From: Rubritalea squalenifaciens DSM 18772
GTDB lineage: Bacteria > Verrucomicrobiota > Verrucomicrobiia > Verrucomicrobiales > Akkermansiaceae
Direction: 5' to 3'
Length of the DNA: 64,000 nt
NCBI RefSeq assembly: GCF_900141815.1
Contig: NZ_FQYR01000002.1
Location: 783,091 to 847,090 of the forward strand
This document shows positions 1 through 8,014 of this stretch, one piece after another. The translations under genes were made by a program, and so were the position numbers. The notes beneath the pieces are model-generated. The model saw only the letters and a list, made by a program, of their open reading frames with translations, searched no databases and had not been told where the DNA came from. Numbering within the stretch: the first letter of the stretch is position 1; the number at the start of each line of letters is the position of its first letter.

Positions 1-1329
1 CACGTCGAAGCCTGCAATCAGGGTGCCGGCATTGGTGGTGACCAAGGCGGGGATGCGGTAGCTGCTGGAGCCATCATCCCCACCTTTGCGGAGAACATGG
101 GCATAGACTCCTGAGCCTACAGTGAGGGCTCCATCGGGATCTGTGTTTACTGGGCTGTAGCTGCCCGCTTGAGGGCCTGTGATGGTGTAGCCGAGGATGC
201 GGCCGTCGATGAGATTACCCGTGCTGAGTGGAGTCTGGGTTTGTACGGCTACCCAGATGGCATTGGTGCCTTCACTCAGGGTGTGGCTCAGATCCACAGA
301 CAGGGTGGAATCCAAACCGCTGGTGATCACCGCATCCGCAGTTCCGCTGAAGTCTGGGTTTGATCCTGTGAAAATTTTGACTGCGGAGATGTTTTGCAGA
401 TCGGTTGTTCCAGCCAGGTCAAACTGGATGGATGTGAGGTTAAAGGGGGAGAGGGTGCCCGTAGTATTGAGCTCCAAAGCAACGAGTGGATAGGTGGCTG
501 CCTGGGTGGTGAGGACCATCTGGCTGTTCTGGATGGTATCCGCACTGGCGAGTGACATTGGCACGTCCGAGGGTTGTCCCCACTTGGTGGACAGGTAGGA
601 GTGAGCGTCGGACGCTTGAGTGCTTGTCAACGCGCTATCGTAGACGATGACTTCAGCGATGTCTGTGTTGAGGTTTCGTTGACCCGCTACATTGCCAGCA
701 AGAATGAGTCCGGCCAGGCCTGTGTTTGTTTCCGTGTCGTACTGATGCTCTAGTGTTCCATTGATGTAGTGGTAGACAGTGTGGTCATTGCTTGTGTTTC
801 CCGAGTTCCACCATTGGTTGAAGACAAAGGTGTGAGTCTGCCATTGGCCAGTCGTCACGGAGCCTGTGACGGTGTCTGCGCTGTCACCGTTCCCGCTGGG
901 CTGGATGCCAGCCTGCCACTGGTTGCTGCGGATCTGGGCGCGGCTCAGGCCGGCATTACTGGAACCGTCAAAAAGGAAACCGTCATTGGTGTCATTGATG
1001 CGGGCATAGACGACAATGGTGCGGTCGCCAGTGTAGCTGAGGGAGCTGCTGGCAATCCATAGAGAGTCGTTGCCATCAAATCTGAGCACGGGAGCTTCTG
1101 AGCTGGCCGTGGATTGGGTGAGGAAGGTCGGTGTGCCGATGACGCGATCCAGGTGCTTGCTGCCGATCTGGTCTTCCCAGCTGGTGACATTCGTGCCGTC
1201 GGTAACCAGGCCTTGGTCGGACTTGTACCAGGCTACCGGGGTTCCGGGAGGGCTGCTTTGGGCCGTAGCGAACTCGGCTGACAGCAGGATGAGTCCAGTG
1301 AATGTAGTGATGTTGTGTATGAGAGACAT
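1..1329 (-). CDS. Secreted sialidase (exo-alpha-sialidase), N-terminal part; continues beyond window start
   Basis: The reading frame is open from the ATG at 1329 to the window edge, giving 443 codons without a stop. Residues 1-23 are a signal peptide ending near ATAQ. Residues about 25-235 look like a LamG/concanavalin-type domain (AWYKSDQG at the start, a VYHYINGTLEH strand, then DIAEVIVYDSAL). Residues about 245-400 resemble the N-terminal domain often found before bacterial BNR sialidases. The last 36 residues contain YRIPAL (R425) followed by GTLIAGFDV, the start of a GH33 sialidase barrel; R425 would be the first arginine of the carboxylate-binding triad. The catalytic Asp, Asp-boxes and nucleophile Tyr lie outside the window. 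The enzyme would release terminal sialic acids outside the cell. The N-terminal LamG domain probably binds glycan. It lies downstream of carB on the same strand but behind a terminator, so it is probably its own unit. Confidence 0.82.
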   Translation of the reverse strand, partial: MSLIHNITTFTGLILLSAEFATAQSSPPGTPVAWYKSDQGLVTDGTNVTSWEDQIGSKHLDRVIGTPTFLTQSTASSEAPVLRFDGNDSLWIASSSLSYTGDRTIVVYARINDTNDGFLFDGSSNAGLSRAQIRSNQWQAGIQPSGNGDSADTVTGSVTTGQWQTHTFVFNQWWNSGNTSNDHTVYHYINGTLEHQYDTETNTGLAGLILAGNVAGQRNLNTDIAEVIVYDSALTSTQASDAHSYLSTKWGQPSDVPMSLASADTIQNSQMVLTTQAATYPLVALELNTTGTLSPFNLTSIQFDLAGTTDLQNISAVKIFTGSNPDFSGTADAVITSGLDSTLSVDLSHTLSEGTNAIWVAVQTQTPLSTGNLIDGRILGYTITGPQAGSYSPVNTDPDGALTVGSGVYAHVLRKGGDDGSSSYRIPALVTTNAGTLIAGFDV

Positions 1330-1332
1330 GCG

Positions 1333-1358
1333 TGTGTAAAGTGATCCTATTTTACACA
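1333..1358. promoter_or_regulatory. Inverted repeat just upstream of the sialidase start
   Basis: TGTGTAAA and TTTACACA form a perfect 8-bp inverted repeat separated by 10 bases, ending 3 bases before the sialidase start codon. The spacing and position suit a dimeric regulator site or a short 5' UTR hairpin that would cover the start. No regulator gene is adjacent, so its partner is unknown. Confidence 0.3.
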
Positions 1359-1396
1359 TAAACGCAGGAATGCCCAAAATGCATGGTGGTATCTAC

Positions 1397-1420
1397 TGGT
1401 CTGGTTTTACTGCCAGACCA
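1397..1420. repeat. Perfect 8-bp stem hairpin next to the carB terminator
   Basis: TGGTCTGG at 1397-1404 and CCAGACCA at 1413-1420 are exact reverse complements with an 8-base loop. It lies between the carB terminator and the sialidase gene, in the likely sialidase promoter region. It could be a second transcription barrier or part of a regulatory site. Confidence 0.35.
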
Positions 1421-1421
1421 T

Positions 1422-1452
1422 AAAAAAGGCGGCAGAATGATCTGCCGCCTTT
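1422..1452 (-). terminator. Rho-independent terminator of carB
   Basis: A 12-bp perfect stem (arms 1425-1436 and 1441-1452) with a 4-base loop is followed on the minus strand by a run of six T. It sits 25 bases after the carB stop codon and separates carB from the sialidase gene. Confidence 0.88.
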
Positions 1453-1476
1453 GAGGGAAAGTGTTGGTTCTGATGC

Positions 1477-4400
1477 TTAGATCAAGCCGTGGTACTTCTG
1501 GATAGGAGTCACGGTGAATTCCTTCTCCTTGAGTGAGCGGATGGCCTGAACGGAGGCCTTGGCCGCTGCGAGGTTGGTGCAGTGGGAGACCTTGTTGGTA
1601 ACCGCGCCGGAGCGGATAGTGACTTCGTCCTCGCGTGCCTCGTGGCCGGATGGGGTATTGATGACGAAGGAGATGTTTCCGTTCTTCATCATGTCCATGA
1701 CGTTCGGGCGCTTCTGCTCGGCGAGCTTGTAGAGGCGCTCTACTGGTACTCCCTCAGCCTTGAGGAACTTGTAGGTGCCGCCAGTGGAGTAGACGGTGAA
1801 GCCGAGGTCGACGAGCTCGCGGGCGATCTCGAGAGACTCAGGCTTGTCACGGTCATTGACGGAGAAGAAGACGTTTCCTTCGGTTGGCAGTGGGTTGAAG
1901 GCGGAGATCTGAGCCTTGGCGTAGGCGAGACCGAGATCAGCGTCGATACCCATCACTTCACCAGTGGACTTCATCTCAGGGCCTAGCACGATATCGATAC
2001 CTGGGAACTTAGGCCATGGGAAGACGGCTTCTTTCACGCAGTAGTGCTCAGGAAGAACTTCCTCGGTGAAGCCGAGCTCCTTGAGGGTCTTGCCGGCCAT
2101 GACTTTGGCGGCGAGCTTGGCGAGTGGGATGCCGATGGACTTGGAAACGAACGGCACGGTACGGGAGGCACGTGGGTTCACTTCGATCACGTAGAGTTCT
2201 TCGTCCTTCACCGCGAACTGGATGTTCATGAGGCCTTTGACGTCTAGCTCGCGAGCGAGGTCCTTGGCACCCTTGATGATCTGGGCGGTGATGTCCTCGG
2301 AGAGGGATGGAGCCGGGATCACACAGGCGGAGTCACCGGAGTGGATACCAGCCGCCTCGATGTGCTGCATGATGGCACCTACCACGGATGTTTCGCCGTC
2401 TGAGATACAGTCAACGTCCACCTCAACTGCTCCCTCGAGGAAGCGGTCAACGAGGATCGGGCGGTTTGGTGTCACGTCTGCGGCTTCGCGGATGTAGCGG
2501 CGGAGTTCTTCGTCATTGTAGACGATCATCATGCCGCGACCACCGAGAACGAAGGATGGACGGACGAGTACCGGGAAGCCGATGCGGTCCGCGATGGCAG
2601 ATGCTTCATCTTCGGAGACCGCTGTGCCAGCTTCCGCCTGCTTGAGGCCGATGCGGTCGAGCAGTGCGGAGAAGTACTTGCGGTCTTCTGCGAGTTCGAT
2701 GGACTTTGGTGAAGTACCGATAACAGGTACGCCGTGGCGCTCGAGGTCTGCTGCGAGGTTGAGCGGAGTCTGGCCACCGAACTGGACGATGACGCCGTCT
2801 GGCTTCTCCTGGTCGCAGATGTTGAGAACGTCCTCAAGGGTGAGAGGCTCGAAGTAGAGCTTGTCTGAGGTGTCGTAGTCTGTGGACACGGTCTCAGGGT
2901 TGGAGTTCACCATGATGGTCTCGTAACCCAGCTCTTTGAGTGCGAAGGAAGCGTGCACACAGCAGTAGTCGAACTCGATGCCTTGGCCGATACGGTTCGG
3001 GCCACCGCCGAGGATCATGATGCGCTTCTTGTCTCCGCCACGCGCTTCGTTTTCGTCGCCGTAGGTGGAGTAGTAGTAAGGTGTGTAGGCCTCGAACTCA
3101 GCCGCACAGGTGTCTACCAAGCGGTAAGTTGGGATGATGCCGTGCTGCTTGCGGGCGGCACGGACGTCGTCCGGATCCTTGTCGAGGAGGTGGCCGAGCT
3201 GAACGTCAGAGAAACCGAGTTTCTTGGCGCGGCGCAGGCTGTAGGCGTCCTCGAGAAGGTTTGGAGTCTCAGCGACTTTCTTGGCTTCATCGACGATGAT
3301 ATTGAGATGCTCCAGGAACCAGCGGTCGATGGCTGTCGCCTCGAAGACTTCTTCCACAGTCCAGCCGTTCTTGAAGGCGACTTGCAGCCAGAAGATACGC
3401 TCGGCGTTAGGAACGATAAGCTTACGTTCGATTTCCTCGCGGGTTGGCTCTTTAGGTCCTTTGCCGTCGAAGCCGAAGCCGAAGCGGCCGGTCTCGAGGG
3501 AGCGGAGTGCCTTCTGCATGGACTCCTTGAAGGTGCGGCCGATAGACATGGCCTCGCCGACTGCCTTCATCTGAGTGGTGAGGACTGGGTCAGCTGTGGT
3601 GAACTTTTCGAAAGTGAAGCGTGGGAGCTTGGTCACCACGTAGTCGATGGTCGGCTCGAAGGAGGCCGGGGTCTCACGGGTGATGTCGTTGGAAAGTTCG
3701 TCCAGGGTGTAGCCGACTGCGAGCTTGGCTGCGATCTTGGCGATCGGGAAGCCTGTCGCTTTGGAAGCGAGAGCAGAAGAACGGGATACACGTGGGTTCA
3801 TCTCGATCACGATGCAGCGGCCGTCTTCCGGGTTCACAGAGAACTGGATGTTGGAACCACCGGTCTCAACGCCGATCTCACGGATACAGGCGAAGGAGGC
3901 GTCACGCATGATCTGGTACTCACGGTCAGTGAGAGTCTGCGCAGGTGCTACGGTGATGGAGTCACCTGTGTGCACGCCCATCGGGTCAAAGTTTTCAATG
4001 GAGCAGATCACTACGCAGTTGTCGGCGCAGTCACGCATGACTTCCATTTCGTATTCCTTCCAGCCGAGGAGGGATTCTTCTACGAGAATCTCGTTCACTG
4101 GGGAGAGGTCGATACCGCGGTTACAGATGGTTTCGAATTCCTCGATGTTGTAGGCGATACCACCGCCAGTACCACCGAGGGTGAAGGCTGGGCGGATGAT
4201 CAGTGGGAAGGAGCCGATTTCCTCGCGGATGACGTGAGCTTCTTCCATGGTGTGGGCGACGCCTGACTGAGGGAGATCGAGGCCGATCTTCAGCATGGCT
4301 TCCTTGAAGCGGAGGCGGTCTTCACCTTTGTCGATCGCGTCAGCATTGGCGCCGATCATGCGCACGTTGTGCTTGTCCAAGGTGCCGGACTTGAAGAGCT

Positions 4401-4701
4401 CCATGGCTGTGTTAAGCGCTGTCTGGCCGCCGAGAGTCGGGAGCAGGGCATCTGGAGCCTCGTTGATGATGATCTTTTCGACGACTTCAGGAGTGATCGG
4501 CTCGATGTAGGTGCGGAAGGCGAACTCCGGGTCGGTCATGATGGTGGCCGGGTTGGAGTTGACGAGAACGACTTTGTAACCCTCTTCAGCCAGGGCCTTA
4601 CAGGCCTGAACACCTGAGTAATCGAATTCACAACCTTGACCGATAACAATTGGGCCGGAGCCAATCACGAGAATTTTCTTAATCGAAGTGTCCTTAGGCA
4701 T
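1477..4701 (-). CDS. carB: Carbamoyl-phosphate synthase large subunit
   Basis: This 1074-residue protein has the full length and duplicated architecture of CarB. It makes carbamoyl phosphate from bicarbonate, glutamine-derived ammonia and two ATP for pyrimidine and arginine synthesis. The N-terminal half opens with [15 protein letters not shown] and contains two ATP-grasp segments ([13 protein letters not shown] and [18 protein letters not shown]). The second half repeats this ([46 protein letters not shown]). The last 140 residues ([20 protein letters not shown]) form the MGS-like allosteric domain. carA is not in the window, so the subunits are not encoded side by side here. The ATG at 4701 fits the family N-terminus ([10 protein letters not shown]). 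A strong terminator follows. Confidence 0.97.
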   Translation of the reverse strand: MPKDTSIKKILVIGSGPIVIGQGCEFDYSGVQACKALAEEGYKVVLVNSNPATIMTDPEFAFRTYIEPITPEVVEKIIINEAPDALLPTLGGQTALNTAMELFKSGTLDKHNVRMIGANADAIDKGEDRLRFKEAMLKIGLDLPQSGVAHTMEEAHVIREEIGSFPLIIRPAFTLGGTGGGIAYNIEEFETICNRGIDLSPVNEILVEESLLGWKEYEMEVMRDCADNCVVICSIENFDPMGVHTGDSITVAPAQTLTDREYQIMRDASFACIREIGVETGGSNIQFSVNPEDGRCIVIEMNPRVSRSSALASKATGFPIAKIAAKLAVGYTLDELSNDITRETPASFEPTIDYVVTKLPRFTFEKFTTADPVLTTQMKAVGEAMSIGRTFKESMQKALRSLETGRFGFGFDGKGPKEPTREEIERKLIVPNAERIFWLQVAFKNGWTVEEVFEATAIDRWFLEHLNIIVDEAKKVAETPNLLEDAYSLRRAKKLGFSDVQLGHLLDKDPDDVRAARKQHGIIPTYRLVDTCAAEFEAYTPYYYSTYGDENEARGGDKKRIMILGGGPNRIGQGIEFDYCCVHASFALKELGYETIMVNSNPETVSTDYDTSDKLYFEPLTLEDVLNICDQEKPDGVIVQFGGQTPLNLAADLERHGVPVIGTSPKSIELAEDRKYFSALLDRIGLKQAEAGTAVSEDEASAIADRIGFPVLVRPSFVLGGRGMMIVYNDEELRRYIREAADVTPNRPILVDRFLEGAVEVDVDCISDGETSVVGAIMQHIEAAGIHSGDSACVIPAPSLSEDITAQIIKGAKDLARELDVKGLMNIQFAVKDEELYVIEVNPRASRTVPFVSKSIGIPLAKLAAKVMAGKTLKELGFTEEVLPEHYCVKEAVFPWPKFPGIDIVLGPEMKSTGEVMGIDADLGLAYAKAQISAFNPLPTEGNVFFSVNDRDKPESLEIARELVDLGFTVYSTGGTYKFLKAEGVPVERLYKLAEQKRPNVMDMMKNGNISFVINTPSGHEAREDEVTIRSGAVTNKVSHCTNLAAAKASVQAIRSLKEKEFTVTPIQKYHGLI

Positions 4702-4813
4702 GGAGTGTCTGCAGTAAATTTGTCGGTGTATGCCTACTAGGTGCGCGTTTGTAAAGGATTGCTTGTGTGTTTCTTTACGAAAAAAATTACAGGAATGTGA
4801 ATAACATGTGAGT

Positions 4814-4830
4814 AGTGCCCGTAGGGCACT
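4814..4830. repeat. Short perfect hairpin between carB and the PIN-TRAM gene
   Basis: AGTGCCC and GGGCACT pair perfectly around a 3-base loop, 60 bases past the stop of the PIN-TRAM gene on the minus strand. There is no T-tract on either strand, so a terminator role is uncertain. Confidence 0.3.
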
Positions 4831-4889
4831 GGAATCTAAGGAAAAGCAAGAGGTTCCGCGTGGTGCGGGAGAAAGCTGTTTGGGAACGG

Positions 4890-5942
4890 TTAGAGGTTTT
4901 CGTTCAGCTCGGCGAAGACCATGACCCCGGCAGAGGTATTCAGGGTGGAGATGACGGTCACGTCCTGGGTGGTTCCCATCTTGGAAATGGCGTTGTTCAC
5001 CACGATCATGGTGCCATCAGGCAGGTAGCCTACGCCCTGGTGCTCTTCCTTGCCCGTACGGACGATGGCGAGGCGTAGCTGGGCACCGACACTGACCTTC
5101 GGTTTGAGTGCTTCATTCAAATCATTGATGTTAAGCACATCGATGTTTTGAAGTCGGGCGACCTTGGTGAGATTTTCATCTGTGGTGAGCAGCTTGGCAT
5201 TCAACAGGCGGCTAATCTGCATAAGCAAGGAGTCGTGAGTCTCTTCGCTGTTTTTGGACTCCGAATCGTGGATGGTGATGCGGATGTGCTTGTCACTCTG
5301 CAGTTCTTCCAAGCAATCCAAGCCCCGCTGGCCACGCTGACGGCGGCCAGGTGATGGGGAGTTGGACATGACCTGCAGTTCGTCCAAGACAAAGCGAGGG
5401 ACGATGAGGTTGTTCTCCAGGAAGCCTGATTCCATGAGGGCTGGCAGGCGGCCATCGGTGATGACATCGCCATCGATCAAGAGTGGGCGTCCGGCGCGAT
5501 CTTCCTGGCGGAAGCGTACGTAGGGAATAATGAAGGCGAAATCGTCTTGGTTACTGCGTAGGGCGAGTACCGTTCCGATGAAGCCAAGAGTCGCGTAGAG
5601 GGTGACGTTAAAGGTCAGGATGAAGTCATCCGGGCGTTTGACCAACTCGTCGAAAGTGGAGGCAAAGAGGTTGGCGATTTTGACCGTGGTCAGCAACCAC
5701 GCGCAAAAGAGACCAATGACGAGGCCGAAGGTCGCGGTGGAGAAGCCACGAAGGGTGAATTGCTTCATCAGGCTCTCTACCATGATGAAGAAGGCACCCA
5801 CGGAGAGACCGATGATGATGCCGATCCACATGAGCTCCGGGCCGAAGCTTTGCAGGGCAATGGCCGTACCCGCCAGCTCGCATACCAAAAGGTAGAGCAT
5901 GCGGGTGACGTTGACTGATGTCTTGTTAGGTAGTCTAGCCAT
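4890..5942 (-). CDS. PIN and TRAM domain membrane protein (YacL-like)
   Basis: The 350-residue protein has the order typical of the YacL family. Four hydrophobic segments fill residues about 12-130. A PIN nuclease-fold domain follows (about 150-275) with acidic positions in [17 protein letters not shown] and TTDENL. A C-terminal TRAM-type RNA-binding domain (about 290-345) ends in [17 protein letters not shown] domains are metal-dependent ribonucleases. The cellular substrate of this membrane-anchored type is not established. It is divergently oriented to folA and is probably a single-gene unit. Confidence 0.85.
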   Translation of the reverse strand: MARLPNKTSVNVTRMLYLLVCELAGTAIALQSFGPELMWIGIIIGLSVGAFFIMVESLMKQFTLRGFSTATFGLVIGLFCAWLLTTVKIANLFASTFDELVKRPDDFILTFNVTLYATLGFIGTVLALRSNQDDFAFIIPYVRFRQEDRAGRPLLIDGDVITDGRLPALMESGFLENNLIVPRFVLDELQVMSNSPSPGRRQRGQRGLDCLEELQSDKHIRITIHDSESKNSEETHDSLLMQISRLLNAKLLTTDENLTKVARLQNIDVLNINDLNEALKPKVSVGAQLRLAIVRTGKEEHQGVGYLPDGTMIVVNNAISKMGTTQDVTVISTLNTSAGVMVFAELNENL

Positions 5943-6117
5943 TGTGCCTGTAGAACGAACGTACTAACATTGTATTAGTAGAATGAGAAGGCAAGTATGA
6001 ACAGATGTTTATGGTTAAAATTGCTGCCGTCCTATCGTCAGCGAGTTAGGGGGCGAACTGCCAAATAAAAATATTTTGTTATTTTCGCTTTTGTCTGGAT
6101 GTGGGCAAATTGGCGGC

Positions 6118-6591
6118 ATGTCTGCGAACAAACTGATTGGCATGGTTGCCATGACTTCAAACCGGGTGATTGGTAAAGGGAATGATCTCCCTTGGCATCT
6201 CCCAGAGGATTTGAAGCTCTTTAAGAAGACCACCAGCGGTCATCCCATTGTGATGGGGCGCAAGACTTATGATTCTATCGGCAGACCCCTGCCGAACAGG
6301 CAGAACATCGTGATTACCCGGGACAAGGGTTGGAGTGCCGAGGGAGTCGAGGTGATTCATGCGCCGGAGGATATTCACCAGCTCGAGCTGATGGCTTCAG
6401 AGGTGTACATCATCGGTGGCGCTCAGATCTATGAGGCCTTTTTGCCGCACTTGTCCGAGCTCTTGGTCTCCCGTGTCTTTGAAGACTATGAGGGAGATAC
6501 CTATTTCCCGGAGTTCGAAGGCTACTTTGTGGGCTACGACATCGAGCAGGTCTTTGAGGCGTTTGAACTGCGCCGCTATTATAAAGAGTAA
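6118..6591 (+). CDS. folA: Dihydrofolate reductase
   Basis: This 157-residue protein reduces dihydrofolate to tetrahydrofolate with NADPH in the cytoplasm. Family motifs are in order: IGMVAMTSNRVIGKGNDLPWHLPEDLKLFKK (broken here only by reading), with the active-site acidic residue in PEDLK, then the NADPH-binding VMGRKTYDSIGRPLP and the YIIGGAQIYE segment. I chose the ATG at 6118 (MSANKLIG) over an in-frame ATG at 6076, because the extra 14 residues do not resemble the family. The next gene begins 16 bases downstream, so folA may be co-transcribed with the metal-sensing module that follows. Confidence 0.95.
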   Translation: MSANKLIGMVAMTSNRVIGKGNDLPWHLPEDLKLFKKTTSGHPIVMGRKTYDSIGRPLPNRQNIVITRDKGWSAEGVEVIHAPEDIHQLELMASEVYIIGGAQIYEAFLPHLSELLVSRVFEDYEGDTYFPEFEGYFVGYDIEQVFEAFELRRYYKE

Positions 6592-6606
6592 GAAATAAGT
6601 ACGACC

Positions 6607-6879
6607 ATGGAGTCTTTGGATAGTCAACTGATCGATGCATATCGCGAGCACACGAGGGGTGGCCCAGCACGCAGCTGTGCTGATCGAGTCATGGCGGAGA
6701 TAGAGGCTAGTACAGATATGCCCTTGTCTATAACCAAGGGGCTTATGGTGGTAGCCTTAGTGACGGTAGGTCTCTCATTCATGGTTGTTTCTCGTTATGC
6801 AGAAAAGTCGCCCGGAGGCCAGATGCCCTCTTTTCAGGCAGGAGGTGAGCCCATGATTTTTAGTCAGCCGGCAGAATGA
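6607..6879 (+). CDS. Small single-TM protein, candidate CnrY-like anti-sigma factor
   Basis: This 90-residue protein has a hydrophilic N-terminal segment of about 42 residues, one membrane segment (about 43-61, GLMVVALVTVGLSFMVV) and a short outer tail. That size and topology match CnrY-type anti-sigma factors, in which the cytosolic N-terminus holds the ECF sigma factor and the TM segment connects to the periplasmic sensor. I do not recognise the sequence itself. The assignment rests on topology and on its position directly before a CnrX-like sensor and an ECF sigma gene. It overlaps the sensor gene by 4 bases (ATGA), which implies coupled translation. Confidence 0.6.
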   Translation: MESLDSQLIDAYREHTRGGPARSCADRVMAEIEASTDMPLSITKGLMVVALVTVGLSFMVVSRYAEKSPGGQMPSFQAGGEPMIFSQPAE

Positions 6880-7343
6880 TGAGAAAGCCGAGATTTATCA
6901 TTCTCGTGGCACTGGTTGCTTTTATAGCTGGTGCCTTAGGTTGTTGGTTTGCGCTTCATTGGCATGCGAGAAGTGAGCATGGACATGGTGCAGGTGGTGA
7001 GAACTTCCATGCTTGGATCCACGAGAACCTTGAACTCAGTGAGCAGCAGGAGAAGGAGATGCATGCGTCTGAGGCTGCTTTTCATAAGAAGGAGGCCCAG
7101 CTGCTGAAGGAGCAGGGAGAGGCTAAGGCCGCTTTGGCCCATGCTGTGTGGGAGCATGGCAAAGGGAGTCCGGAGCTAGAAACGGCGATCCAGAGGGTGA
7201 ATCATATCCAGGGGGAGATGCAGCGGGCTTCATTGGATCATTTCTTTGAGATGAAAGAGTACCTGGAGCCCGAGCAAGCGGAGAAGATGCTCCAGTGGTT
7301 ACACGATGGAATACAGCATGAGCATGAACAGCCACATCATTGA
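6876..7343 (+). CDS. CnrX-like periplasmic nickel/cobalt sensor
   Basis: A 155-residue protein with one N-terminal membrane anchor (residues 7-27) and a mostly helical, histidine-rich periplasmic domain. In Cupriavidus CnrX, Ni or Co is bound by H42, H46, E63, H119 and M123. Here H45, H49, E66, H122 and M126 stand in the same order with the same spacing (uniform offset of 3), within FHAWIH, HASEAAF and LDHFFEM. The C-terminus is also His-rich (HEHEQPHH). The expected role is to sense periplasmic metal and release the sigma factor through the anti-sigma partner encoded just before it. It lies between the candidate anti-sigma gene (4-base overlap) and the ECF sigma gene (overlap of tens of bases). 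A general CpxP/Spy-type metal-resistance protein is the alternative, but these lack this full ligand set. Confidence 0.8.
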   Translation: MMRKPRFIILVALVAFIAGALGCWFALHWHARSEHGHGAGGENFHAWIHENLELSEQQEKEMHASEAAFHKKEAQLLKEQGEAKAALAHAVWEHGKGSPELETAIQRVNHIQGEMQRASLDHFFEMKEYLEPEQAEKMLQWLHDGIQHEHEQPHH

Positions 7344-7950
7344 TTTTCCCGGTGGAGTGTACTCACCTGGCCTGAGAAGGGAAGATGAGGAGGGGGCACT
7401 ACTCAGTAAGGCACGGGAACAACAGTGTATTCAGTATGCACAACAAGGGCATGAACCGTCATTCCGGCTGCTGATGGAAATGCATGAGGAGCGGGTCTAT
7501 CAACTTTGTCGGCGGCTGCTTGGTTGTCCCGATGATGCGATGGAGGCCTGCCAAGACGTCTTTGTAAAAGCCTATCGTGCTCTGCCGGACTTTGATGGGA
7601 AGTCGAGCTTGTCGACCTGGCTCTATCGTATCGCCGTGAACCATTGCCGGGATGACTGGAAGAGTGCCGGGAGGCGGTTCCGGCAGAAGTGTTTGGCGTT
7701 TCTGATATCTCATGGGGGAAAGGAAGAGACCCAAGGGGCACGGCTGGACAGCAGAGATGATTTGAGGCTGCTGGAGGAGGGGATGCAAAGCTTGCCTTCA
7801 AAGTATCGGGCTGTCCTAATATTAACCAGTGTGGAAGGGATGAGTCACGAAGAGTGCGCTGAGTGCCTGGGGTGCTCGGTCAAGGCGGTTGAGGGGAGGC
7901 TCTATCGTGCACGCAAGCGCCTAGAGGTATGGTGGCAAAGTCAGCCATGA
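7306..7950 (+). CDS. ECF RNA polymerase sigma factor (candidate CnrH-like)
   Basis: The 214-residue protein carries sigma-70 region 2 (about 50-120, with DDAMEACQDVFVKAYR and STWLYRIAVNHCRDDWKS) and region 4 (about 155-205, with LPSKYRAVLIL, EGMSHEECAECLGCS and VEGRLYRARKRL). There is no region 3 and no C-terminal extension. It should direct RNA polymerase to a small regulon when freed from its anti-sigma factor. It begins inside the sensor gene; in-frame ATGs at 7306, 7318 and 7324 are all possible and no clear ribosome site decides between them. The TonB-dependent receptor gene begins 65 bases downstream and is the likeliest target or operon partner. Confidence 0.88.
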   Translation: MEYSMSMNSHIIDFPGGVYSPGLRREDEEGALLSKAREQQCIQYAQQGHEPSFRLLMEMHEERVYQLCRRLLGCPDDAMEACQDVFVKAYRALPDFDGKSSLSTWLYRIAVNHCRDDWKSAGRRFRQKCLAFLISHGGKEETQGARLDSRDDLRLLEEGMQSLPSKYRAVLILTSVEGMSHEECAECLGCSVKAVEGRLYRARKRLEVWWQSQP

Positions 7951-8014
7951 GGCGGGTTTCGGAAATTGAGCAGTTTTTTCGTGGGGCGTTTGCTGCAATG
8001 TCGTCTAAGGCAGT

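Noticed and set aside
2953-4266. A 437-codon open frame on the plus strand inside carB
   Set aside because: It is a long antisense shadow of carB. The carB frame has full family motifs throughout; the shadow has no recognisable domain and arises from codon bias.
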